Below, piece after piece: positions 8,818-17,893 of a stretch of DNA of 64,000 nucleotides. Position 1 is the stretch's first letter. The number at the start of each line of letters is the position of its first letter. The notes beneath the pieces are model-generated. The model saw only the letters and a list, made by a program, of their open reading frames with translations. It was not told where the DNA came from and did not search any database. Position numbers and translations under genes: made by a program. The DNA is from Pseudodonghicola flavimaris (lineage in GTDB: Bacteria; Pseudomonadota; Alphaproteobacteria; Rhodobacterales; Rhodobacteraceae): NCBI RefSeq assembly GCF_030164425.1, contig NZ_JASNJD010000005.1, positions 124,001-188,000 of the forward strand, in the 5' to 3' direction.

Positions 8818-9489
8818 TCAGAAATCCAGATCGGTGTAATGCGGCGGCGGCCGGAACCCTGGCACCTGATCGGCCAGGATCGACCGGAAGGCCGGGCGCG
8901 ACTTGATCTTGGCATACCAGTCCTTGACCACGGCAGAGCGGTTCCAGTCCACGTCCGAGATATAATCGAGCGAGGAAAGATGCGCCGCGGCGGCGAAATC
9001 GGCCAGCGTCATCACGTCGCCGGCCAGCCAGCGGCGATGATCCAGCAGCCAGTGCATGTAATCCAGGTGGTACTTGATCGCCCGCGACCCGGCCTTGACG
9101 TTGCCGCTGTCGGGATACCCCTGGCCACTGACCTTCTTGTTGACCCGCTCGTACAGCAGTTTCGAGGTCACCTCGTTATGGAACTTGTCGTCGAACCAGC
9201 CGATCAGCCGCCGCACCTCCAGCCGCTGCGCCGCCTCGCGCGGCATCAGCGCCGGGTCGGGGCGGGTTTCGTCCAGATATTCGCAGATCGCGGCGCTTTC
9301 GGCCATGGTCCGGCCATCCAGCTTCAGCACCGGCACCTTCGCGGCCGGGTTGCGGCGCAGGAAGTCCGGGCTGGCCTCCCAATAGCGCTCCTCGACCAGC
9401 TCCACCTCGATCCGCTTTTCCGCCAGGACCAGACGGACCTTGCGGCAGAACGGGGACAGGGGAACATGGAACAGGCGGGCCGTGGTCAT
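8818..9489 (-). CDS. Glutathione S-transferase family protein
   Basis: 223 residues from ATG 9489; ATG 9498 (three residues longer) is equally possible. The N-terminal thioredoxin-fold domain starts LFHVPLSPFCRKVRLVLAEK, with Ser/Cys at the usual glutathione-activating position, and contains KVPVLKLDGRTMAESAAICEYL, the glutathione-binding beta3-alpha3 segment with the cis-Pro and Glu-Ser pair. The C-terminal domain is all-helical, with WLAGDVMTLADFAAAAHL as the conserved N-capping box. The substrate is unknown. It is a monocistronic-looking gene between mtgA and queG. Confidence 0.88.
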   Translation of the reverse strand: MTTARLFHVPLSPFCRKVRLVLAEKRIEVELVEERYWEASPDFLRRNPAAKVPVLKLDGRTMAESAAICEYLDETRPDPALMPREAAQRLEVRRLIGWFDDKFHNEVTSKLLYERVNKKVSGQGYPDSGNVKAGSRAIKYHLDYMHWLLDHRRWLAGDVMTLADFAAAAHLSSLDYISDVDWNRSAVVKDWYAKIKSRPAFRSILADQVPGFRPPPHYTDLDF

Positions 9490-9552
9490 CGGTTGCATCG
9501 GATTTCGCTTCGGAGACAGTGGACCCCAGATAGCGCCCCCGGCAAGGTTTTT

Positions 9553-10275
9553 TCAATCCTCGAAACAGGTGGCGCGGCCATCTGCGCGAATCGTGGCCGC
9601 GCCGTCCTGGATCGCCAGCGCCCGTTTGCGGGTGCGATCCGACGGCCGGGCCGCCGAACGCGCCCGCGGCGCCGGTAACACCGCAGCGATCAGCGCCGCC
9701 TGCCGCGGGCTGAGTTCGGCGGCACTGACACCGAAATTCTCCCGTGCCGCGGCGGCGACGCCAAAGACCCCCTCGCCGGTCTCGGCCACGTTCAGATAGA
9801 CTTCGAGGATCCGGCGCTTGGTCCAGACCGCCTCCACCACCGGGGTGATGACGGTTTCCAGCGCCTTGCGGATCCAGCTGCGCCCCTGCCAGAGAAAGAC
9901 GTTCTTCACCACCTGCTGGCTGATGGTCGAGGCGCCTCGGCTGCCACCGCCTTCGATCGCCGCCTGGATCGCCTTCAGATCGAAGCCCCAGTGCAGGCAG
10001 AAATTGGCGTCCTCCGCCGCCACCACGGCGCGGGCCATCACCGGGGCGATGTCCTCCAGATCGGCCCATTGCCGTTCGATCCGGCCGTATTTGCCGTGTT
10101 CGACCCACATCGTATAGGTGAAGGGCGGGTTCACCACGGTATAGAGCAGCACCAGCATCCCGATCAGCGCCACCGGCACCAGCAGAATGCGCAGCACCCA
10201 GCGGCGCAGCCAGCGCAGCGGTTTGATCGGGGCCCGGTCGCCGGGCTTTTTCTTCGCTGTCGCCTTTTTCGCCAT
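9553..10275 (-). CDS. mtgA: Monofunctional peptidoglycan glycosyltransferase MtgA
   Basis: 240 residues. A basic N-terminus (MAKKATAKKKPGDR) precedes one membrane anchor (ILLVPVALIGMLVLLYTVV, about 30-50). The GT51 domain follows with VAAEDANFCLHWGFD (catalytic Glu), STISQQVVKNVFLW, and KRRILEVYLNVAETGEGVFGV. No transpeptidase domain follows, which separates it from class A penicillin-binding proteins. The enzyme polymerises lipid II into glycan strands at the periplasmic face of the inner membrane. The length fits the family (about 230-245 residues). The stop lies 55-64 bases upstream of the glutathione transferase start. Confidence 0.95.
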   Translation of the reverse strand: MAKKATAKKKPGDRAPIKPLRWLRRWVLRILLVPVALIGMLVLLYTVVNPPFTYTMWVEHGKYGRIERQWADLEDIAPVMARAVVAAEDANFCLHWGFDLKAIQAAIEGGGSRGASTISQQVVKNVFLWQGRSWIRKALETVITPVVEAVWTKRRILEVYLNVAETGEGVFGVAAAARENFGVSAAELSPRQAALIAAVLPAPRARSAARPSDRTRKRALAIQDGAATIRADGRATCFED

Positions 10276-10422
10276 GCCCCCTGCTTGCCTGCCCGCATCC
10301 GGACGGTCAAGCCGCTTGCCCGGCGGCCTGCGTCACATCGGCATCGGGCCCGGGGCCACCGCCCCGCGGCAGGCGGCAGGCGCAGGTTGCCCGCAGGCCG
10401 GACCGGGGACCGGGCCGCGACC

Positions 10423-11016
10423 TCAGGCCGTCTCCAGCTCTGCCGAGGGGATGATCGGGAAAAACTGACCCGAGGACCACAGGCCGAACCAGCCATCGTG
10501 ATGCGCCCCCAGATCGACCAACCGGTAAAAGCTCTTGCGGTCGATCAGCGCCTCCAGGTTGGCGCGGATCAGCACATAGGGCGAGGGCTCCCCGGTCTCG
10601 GGGTCGCGGGTGACGCGAATCGGGTGATCGGGCCCGGCGATGGCGACGTCCTCGGTCTTGGTGGTGAAGGTCAGAACCTGATCCTCCCCCTGCCCCGAAA
10701 CCTCGAAATCCACTGCCAGAAAGGGCGCATCGTCCACCGTGATGCCGACTTTCTCCACCGGGGTGACCAGGAAATACTTGTCGCCTTCCTTCTTCAGAAT
10801 CGAAGAGAACAGCCTGACCAGTTCCGGCCGGCCGATCGGCGTGCCAAGATAGAACCAGGTGCCATCCCGGGCGATCCGCATGTCGAGATCGCCGCAAAAG
10901 TCGGGGTTCCACAGATGCACCGGCGGCAGCCCGCGCGTTTTCGCGGCACGCACCGCGTTTGCGATGCCATCTGCCGAGGGTGTCACAGGTTTTTGTCCGC
11001 TCATCGGTTTTGCCAT
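10423..11016 (-). CDS. DUF1285 domain protein
   Basis: 197 residues from ATG 11016; ATG 11004 (four residues shorter) is an alternative, since AAGGA sits almost against the first and 13 bases from the second. The body has the DUF1285 pattern: LPPVHLWNPDFCGDLDMRIA, DGTWFYLGTPIGRPELVRLF, DKYFLVTPVEKVGI and PSPYVLIRANLEALIDR. The function is unknown; the fold is a pair of small beta domains and there is no signal peptide. It is divergent from the MoxR operon, 64 bases away, and this pairing is common in Rhodobacteraceae, suggesting shared control. Confidence 0.85.
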   Translation of the reverse strand: MAKPMSGQKPVTPSADGIANAVRAAKTRGLPPVHLWNPDFCGDLDMRIARDGTWFYLGTPIGRPELVRLFSSILKKEGDKYFLVTPVEKVGITVDDAPFLAVDFEVSGQGEDQVLTFTTKTEDVAIAGPDHPIRVTRDPETGEPSPYVLIRANLEALIDRKSFYRLVDLGAHHDGWFGLWSSGQFFPIIPSAELETA

Positions 11017-11046
11017 TTCCTTCACGCGAGTTAGACTATCACCATA

Positions 11047-11059
11047 TACATTCGATGTA
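11047..11059. promoter_or_regulatory. Palindrome in the DUF1285/moxR divergent promoter region
   Basis: TACAT-TCG-ATGTA is a perfect inverted repeat in the short gap between two divergent genes, 22 bases before the moxR start. A regulator bound there could affect both directions. It is short, so chance cannot be excluded. Confidence 0.35.
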
Positions 11060-11080
11060 AGGCTCACGAGAGGAATGCCA

Positions 11081-12084
<1,004 letters not shown>

Positions 12085-12088
<4 letters not shown>

Positions 12089-12984
12089 CATCTGCCGTCC
12101 CCCCTGTGGTCGCTCCGGTCGCCGGGCTGCGCGCCCGGGCCGAGGCCGAGGCCGCCCGGCTGCCGCCGCTGCTGGCGCGGGCCGACCATCTGGCCGGCAC
12201 CGTGCTGCTGGGCGAACACGGCCGGCGACGCGCCGGCATGGGGGACGATTTCTGGCAATACCGCCCGGCCCAGCCCGGCGACAGCCGGCGGATGATCGAT
12301 CACCGCCGCTCTGCCCGCGGCGATCAGCAATTCGTGCGCGAACGCGAATGGCAGATCGCGCAATCGGTGATGCTCTGGGTCGATCGCGGCGCCTCGATGC
12401 GCTTCGCCTCCTCCGACCGGCTGGCCGAGAAGATCGACCGCGCCCGGCTGCTGGGGCTGGCGCTGGCGATCCTGCTGGTGCGCGGCGGCGAACGGGTCGG
12501 GCTGACCGGCACCGCCCTGCCGCCCCGGCGCGGCCAGACCCAGATCCTGCGGCTGGCCGAGGCCTTCGCCGAGGATGCCGAAACCGATTACACCCCGCCG
12601 GAGCACCGGGCGATGATCCCCCATGCCCGCGCGGTGTTCTTGTCCGATTTCCTCGGCGAGCTGGCCGAGGTCGAGCTGGCGCTGACCAAGGCGGCCGATC
12701 GCGGCGTGCGCGGCGTGCTGCTGCAGGTGCTCGACCCCGAGGAGGAGAGCTTTCCGTTCCAGGGCCGCACCATCTTCGAGAGTATTGGCGGCACGCTCCG
12801 CCATGAGACGCTGAAGGCCGGCGATCTGCGCAGCCGCTATCTGGACCGGCTGGCGGCCCGGCGCGACCGTCTACAGGGGCTCTGCCGGGCCACCGGCTGG
12901 CAGTTCAGCACCCATCACACCGGCGACAGCGCGCAATCGGAGCTGCTGTGGCTCTATCGCGCGCTGGACAGGGGCACGGCATGA
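12085..12984 (+). CDS. DUF58 domain protein (degenerate VWA)
   Basis: 299 residues from GTG 12085, overlapping the moxR stop by four bases. The DUF58 signature is clear: GRRRAGMGDDFWQYRPAQPG, then DSRRMIDHRRSAR and VREREWQIAQSVMLWVDRGA. The VWA-like metal site normally reads DxSxS; here it reads D-R-G-A-S, so the first serine is replaced by glycine and metal binding may be impaired. The later LSDFLGE segment fits the family. It lacks a membrane anchor. DUF58 proteins are the usual soluble partner of MoxR ATPases. Its stop overlaps the DUF4159 protein start by four bases. Confidence 0.9.
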
Positions 12985-15779
12985 CGATTCTCGCGGGCAT
13001 CGGCTTCACCTCTCCCTGGCTGCTGCTGGGTCTTCTGGCGTTGCCGCTGCTGTGGCTGCTGCTGCGGGCGATCCCGCCGGCGCCGGTGCGGCGGCGGTTT
13101 CCCGGCGTGGCGCTGCTGCTGGGGCTGAGCGATGACGACAGCATTTCCGACCGGACCCCCTGGTGGCTGATGCTGCTGCGGATGGCGGCGGTGGCGGCGG
13201 TGATCCTGGGGCTGGCCGGGCCGGTGCTGAACCCGCAGCGGGACCAGACCGGACAGGGGCCACTGCTGATCGTGCTGGATGCCGGCTGGCCCGGCGCCCC
13301 CCGCTGGGCCGATCGCATCGCGCTGCTTGACGGGCAACTGGCCGAGGCCGGGCGCGCCGGCCGGCCGGTGGCGCTGCTGTCGCTGACCGCGCCGGAGCCG
13401 CTGCAGTTCCAGTCCGCCGATGTCTGGCGCAGCCGGCTGCCCGGGTTGGCGCCCGCCGCCTGGTTGCCGACCGGGGATCAGCTGGCCGCCGCCGCCCGCG
13501 ATGCCGCCGCCGCCGCCGAAGACTTCGATACCCACTGGCTGAGCGACGGGCTCGACTATCCCGGGCGCGACGGGCTGATCGCCGCGCTGCGGGCCAAGGG
13601 CGCGCTGCGGGTCTATGAAACCGGCCAGCCGGTGCTGGGCCTGGGGCCGGCCCGGTTCGAGGACGGAGCGATCCACATCACGCTGCACCGGTCGCAGCCC
13701 GGGCCGGCGCGCGAGGTGACTGTGCTGACCCAGGGCCGCGATCCCGCCGGCACGCCCCGGGTCCTGGCCAGCGTCCCCGCCCGCTTCGAGGCCGGCACCA
13801 CCGAAACCGATACCGCGCTCGCCCTGCCAGCGGAGCTGCGCGCCCGGGTGACCCGGTTCGAACTGCAGGCGCATCGCTCCGCCGGGGCGGTCAGCCTGAC
13901 CGACGATGGGCTGAAACGGCGCGAGGTGGCGCTGATCGCCGGCCGCGAGGACCGCGAGGGGCTGGAGCTGCTGGCACCGCTGCATTACCTGCAACAGGCA
14001 CTGAAACCCTCGGCCGATCTGCTGCATGGCGCGCTGGACGATCTGCTGCCGGCCAATCCCGATGTCATCGTGCTGGCCGATATCGCCACCCTGTCGCCGG
14101 CCGAGAAATCGGCGCTGACCGACTGGGTCGACGGTGGCGGCATGCTGCTGCGCTTCGCCGGGCCGCGGCTGGCCGCCAGCGACGTCAGCCGGCGCGAGGA
14201 AGACCCGCTGATGCCGGTGCGGCTGCGCAGCGGCGGCCGCACGGTGGGCGGCGCGATGAGCTGGGGGGAGCCCAAGACGCTGGCCCCCTTCCCCGACTCC
14301 TCGCCCTTCGCCGGGCTGCCGATCCCCGCCGATGTCACCGTCAGCGCCCAGGTGATGGCGCAGCCCGACCCGACGCTGGCCGACCGGGTGATCGCGGCGC
14401 TGTCGGACGGCACCCCGCTGGTGACCCGCAAATCGCTGGGCCAGGGGCAAGTGGTGCTGTTCCATGTCACCGCCAATGCGGAATGGTCGACGCTGCCGCT
14501 CTCCGGTCTCTTCGTGCAGATGCTGGAGCGGCTGGCGGTCACCTCCTCGGCGAAGCCGCCCGAGGCGCGCGAGCTGGAGGGCACCACCTGGCGCCCGGTG
14601 CAGGTGATGGATGGCTTCGGCACCCTGCATGATGCCGGAACCCTGCCCGGGGTGGATGGCGCCGCGCTGGCCGAAGCGCCGCTGGGCCCCGATCTGCGCC
14701 CCGGTCTTTATGACGGCGGTGACCGCCGGCTGGCGCGCAACGTGCTGCCCGCCGATGCGGTGCTGACACCGGCAAGCTGGCCCACCGATGTACCCGTCGA
14801 GACCCTGAGCCGGACACCGGAACAACCGCTGGGCGGGCTGCTGCTGGCCACCGCGCTGATCTTGCTGGCGCTGGATGTGATCGCCTCTCTGGCGCTCGGC
14901 GGCCGGCTGATGCCGCCCCGCCGGCGAACCGCGGCGCTGATCGCCGTGCTGGCGCTGGCCGCCGGCCTGCCGGCGCCGGAGCTGCGCGCGCAGGAGACGC
15001 CGGCGCCCCCGGATGCCGCCGCCACCGAATTCGCCATCGACGCCACCCGGGAGCTGATGCTGGCCCATGTGCTGACCGGCAACACCCAGGTGGACGATAT
15101 CGCCCAGGCCGGCATGGTCGGCCTGTCCGATACGCTGTTCTTCCGCACCTCGATCGAACCCACCGATCCGATCGGTGTCGACCTGGAACGCGACGAACTG
15201 GCCTTCTTTCCGTTGCTCTACTGGCCGGTGACACCGGATCAGCCGCGCCCCTCCGATGCCGCCTATGTCAAGCTGAACGATTACCTGCGCTCCGGCGGGA
15301 TGATCCTCTTCGATACCCGCGATGCCGATATCGCCGGATTCGGCGCCGCCAGCCCCAACGGCCGCAAGCTGCAGGAGTTGGCCGCGCCGCTCGACATCCC
15401 GCCGCTGGAGCCGGTGCCGGCCGATCACGTGCTGACCCGCACCTTCTATCTGCTGCAGGTGTTCCCCGGCCGCCACGCCAACGGCCAGGTCTGGGTCGAG
15501 GCGGCGCCGCCCGATGCCGAACAGATCGAGGGCATGCCGTTTCGCAATCTCAATGACGGGGTGACGCCGGTGGTGATCGGCGGCAACGACTGGGCCGGCG
15601 CCTGGGCGATTGACCGCAACGGCAATCCGCTGCTGCCGGTGGGTCGCGGGCTGACCGGCGAACGCCAGCGCGAACTGTCGCTTCGGTTCGGTGTCAATCT
15701 GGTGATGCATGTGCTGACCGGCAATTACAAATCCGATCAGGTGCATGTGCCTGCGCTTCTGGACAGGTTGGGCCAATGA
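12981..15779 (+). CDS. BatA-like/DUF4159 membrane protein
   Basis: 932 residues from ATG 12981, overlapping the DUF58 stop (ATGA). The N-terminus is an aerotolerance (BatA) region with membrane helices at about 11-29 and 62-80. A VWA-like segment starts at IVLDAGWPGAPRWADR (Asp100), where the DxSxS motif is not preserved. A GATase-like segment follows near 350-400 (NPDVIVLADIATLSPAEKSA). A third helix lies near 615-637, and DUF4159 fills about 682-930 (ELAFFPLLYWPV, YLRSGGMILFDTRDADI). The topology suggests periplasmic domains on both sides of the last helix. The function is unknown; linkage to MoxR points to envelope stress or assembly roles. Confidence 0.88.
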   Translation: MTILAGIGFTSPWLLLGLLALPLLWLLLRAIPPAPVRRRFPGVALLLGLSDDDSISDRTPWWLMLLRMAAVAAVILGLAGPVLNPQRDQTGQGPLLIVLDAGWPGAPRWADRIALLDGQLAEAGRAGRPVALLSLTAPEPLQFQSADVWRSRLPGLAPAAWLPTGDQLAAAARDAAAAAEDFDTHWLSDGLDYPGRDGLIAALRAKGALRVYETGQPVLGLGPARFEDGAIHITLHRSQPGPAREVTVLTQGRDPAGTPRVLASVPARFEAGTTETDTALALPAELRARVTRFELQAHRSAGAVSLTDDGLKRREVALIAGREDREGLELLAPLHYLQQALKPSADLLHGALDDLLPANPDVIVLADIATLSPAEKSALTDWVDGGGMLLRFAGPRLAASDVSRREEDPLMPVRLRSGGRTVGGAMSWGEPKTLAPFPDSSPFAGLPIPADVTVSAQVMAQPDPTLADRVIAALSDGTPLVTRKSLGQGQVVLFHVTANAEWSTLPLSGLFVQMLERLAVTSSAKPPEARELEGTTWRPVQVMDGFGTLHDAGTLPGVDGAALAEAPLGPDLRPGLYDGGDRRLARNVLPADAVLTPASWPTDVPVETLSRTPEQPLGGLLLATALILLALDVIASLALGGRLMPPRRRTAALIAVLALAAGLPAPELRAQETPAPPDAAATEFAIDATRELMLAHVLTGNTQVDDIAQAGMVGLSDTLFFRTSIEPTDPIGVDLERDELAFFPLLYWPVTPDQPRPSDAAYVKLNDYLRSGGMILFDTRDADIAGFGAASPNGRKLQELAAPLDIPPLEPVPADHVLTRTFYLLQVFPGRHANGQVWVEAAPPDAEQIEGMPFRNLNDGVTPVVIGGNDWAGAWAIDRNGNPLLPVGRGLTGERQRELSLRFGVNLVMHVLTGNYKSDQVHVPALLDRLGQ

Positions 15780-17818
15780 CCGGCAGCATCGTCTTCGACC
15801 CGCTTCTGCCCTGGCCGGTGCTGGCCGGGCTGACCGTTCTGGCGGTTCTTGCCGTCGCTCTGGCGCTCTGGCGCGGGCTGTCGGGCTGGCCGCTGCGGTT
15901 GCTGTCGGCGGCGGTGATCCTGGCGGCGCTGACCGGCCCGTCGCTGCAGCAGGAGGATCGCAGCCCGCTCAGCGATATCGTGCTGATGGTCGAGGACCAC
16001 AGCGCCAGCCAGTCTCTGTCGGACCGCCCCGAACAGATGCAGCGCGCGGCGGAGGAGCTGGCCCGCGCCATCACCGCCCGCGACAATACCGAACTGCGCC
16101 GCATCCGCGTCGCCGACGCCCCCGGCGATGCCGGTACGCAGCTGATGACGGCGCTGTCCTCGGCGCTGGCGGAGGAACCCCGCGCCCGGGTCGCCGGCAT
16201 CGTCGCCCTGTCGGACGGGCGCATCCACGATCTTGACCGCACCCCCGATCTGCCGGCGCCGCTGCATCTGCTGATGACCGGGCACGACACCGACTGGGAC
16301 CGCCGGCTGATCGTCCGCAACGCCCCGGCCTTCGCCATCATCGGCGAATCCGTGACCCTGACCCTGCGGATCGAGGACAGCGGCGCGACGCCGGCGCGGG
16401 ACGGGTTGGCGCCGCTCGACATCTCCATCGACGGCAGTGACCCTGAACGGTTCCAGGTGCCGATCGGTCAGGATATCGACCTGCCGGTGACCCTGCCGCA
16501 TGGTGGCCGCAACGTGATCCGCTTCTCCGTTCCCGAGGCGGCGGGAGAGCTGACCGATCGCAACAACTCCGCGCTGATCCAGATGAACGGGGTGCGCGAC
16601 CGGCTGCGGGTGCTGCTGGTTTCGGGCGAGCCGCACGCCGGCGGGCGCACCTGGCGCAACCTGCTGAAATCCGACAGCTCGGTCGATCTGGTGCATTTCA
16701 CCATCCTGCGGCCGCCGGAGAAGCAGGACGGCGTACCGGTGGATGAGCTGTCGCTGATCGCCTTCCCGACCAGAGAGCTGTTTCTGGAGAAGATCCACGA
16801 TTTCGACCTGATCATCTTCGACCGATACAAACGCCGCGGCATCCTGCCGGCGATCTATCTGGACAATGTCGCCGATTACGTCCGCCAGGGCGGCGCAGTT
16901 CTGGTGGCGGCGGGTCCGGATTTCGCCACCGCCTCGAGCATCTATCGCTCGCCGCTGGCGCCGGTGCTGCCGGCGCGCCCCAGCGCCCGGGTGATCGAGG
17001 AACGCTATCGCCCGATGGTCACCGATCTGGGAAGGCGCCATCCGGTCACCGCCGATCTGGGCGACGGCACCGGCTGGGGCTCCTGGCTGCGGCAGATCGA
17101 GGTTGAGCCGACCTCGGGCGAGGTGCTGATGTCCGGCTACGAGGACCGGCCGCTCCTCATCCTTGACCGGGTGGGCGAGGGGCGGGTGGCGCTGCTGGCC
17201 TCGGATCACGCCTGGCTGTGGAGCCGTGGCTACGAGGGCGGCGGGCCGCAGCTGGAGCTGCTGCGGCGGCTGGCCCACTGGATGATGAAGGAACCCGAGC
17301 TGGAGGAAGAGGCACTCTGGGCCGAGGCCAGCGGCCAGACCATGCGGATCATCCGCCGCAGCCTGGCGGAGACGGTCGGCCCGGTCACCGTGACCCGGCC
17401 GGACGGCGGCACCGAGGAGATCCCCCTGCGCGAGGTCTCGCCCGGCCGCTTCGAGGCGACCTATCGCGGCCCGGAGATCGGCCTCTATCGGCTCAGCGAA
17501 GGCGATCAGAGCGCGGTCATCGGCCTTGGCCCGGCCGCGCCCAAGGAATTCGAGCAGACCATCGCCACCGGCACGGTGATGGAGCCGGTGATCGACCCGC
17601 TGCGCGGCGGTATCCTGGCGCTGGAAGACGGGGTGCCACGACTGCGCGACGTGCGCGAGGGCCGGCCCGCCGCCGGGCGCGGCTGGATCGGCCTGACCCC
17701 GCGCGGCGCCTATGAAACCCGCGACGTGCGACAGATACCGCTGATGCCGGCCTGGCTGGTGCTGCTGATGATCTCGGCCCTGGTGCTGGCCGGCTGGCTG
17801 CGGGAAGGCCGGCGCTGA
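15776..17818 (+). CDS. Membrane protein with VWA-like and class-I GATase-like domains
   Basis: 680 residues from ATG 15776, overlapping the DUF4159 stop by four bases. Two helices near 13-32 and 37-55 are followed by DIVLMVEDHSASQSLSD, which contains an intact MIDAS-type DxSxS (D-H-S-A-S), and IVALSDGRIHD, the later metal-site loop. A central GATase-like domain has VLLVSGEPHAGGRTW, DFDLIIFDRYKRRGI and YVRQGGAVLVAAG; no catalytic Cys triad is evident, so it is probably non-enzymatic. A last helix lies near 660-675 (PAWLVLLMISALVLAGWL). It is the final gene of the MoxR operon, before a strong hairpin. Confidence 0.85.
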   Translation: MTGSIVFDPLLPWPVLAGLTVLAVLAVALALWRGLSGWPLRLLSAAVILAALTGPSLQQEDRSPLSDIVLMVEDHSASQSLSDRPEQMQRAAEELARAITARDNTELRRIRVADAPGDAGTQLMTALSSALAEEPRARVAGIVALSDGRIHDLDRTPDLPAPLHLLMTGHDTDWDRRLIVRNAPAFAIIGESVTLTLRIEDSGATPARDGLAPLDISIDGSDPERFQVPIGQDIDLPVTLPHGGRNVIRFSVPEAAGELTDRNNSALIQMNGVRDRLRVLLVSGEPHAGGRTWRNLLKSDSSVDLVHFTILRPPEKQDGVPVDELSLIAFPTRELFLEKIHDFDLIIFDRYKRRGILPAIYLDNVADYVRQGGAVLVAAGPDFATASSIYRSPLAPVLPARPSARVIEERYRPMVTDLGRRHPVTADLGDGTGWGSWLRQIEVEPTSGEVLMSGYEDRPLLILDRVGEGRVALLASDHAWLWSRGYEGGGPQLELLRRLAHWMMKEPELEEEALWAEASGQTMRIIRRSLAETVGPVTVTRPDGGTEEIPLREVSPGRFEATYRGPEIGLYRLSEGDQSAVIGLGPAAPKEFEQTIATGTVMEPVIDPLRGGILALEDGVPRLRDVREGRPAAGRGWIGLTPRGAYETRDVRQIPLMPAWLVLLMISALVLAGWLREGRR

Positions 17819-17846
17819 GCCCAACCCCCGGGCACCGCGCCGCATC

Positions 17847-17877
17847 TCCCCCGGGCCGGACAATCCGCCCCGGGGGA
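17847..17877. terminator. Terminator hairpin between convergent operons
   Basis: TCCCCCGGG (17847-17855) pairs with CCCGGGGGA (17869-17877), and an inner CGGA/TCCG extends the stem around a CAA loop. It lies between the MoxR operon and the MobA-like gene, which read towards each other, so it can serve both. Confidence 0.6.
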
Positions 17878-17893
17878 ATGGCGCGCCCCGGCC

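Noticed and set aside
12954-15776. 940-residue - strand open frame over the DUF4159 gene
   Set aside because: Shadow of the coding strand; residue composition is not protein-like.
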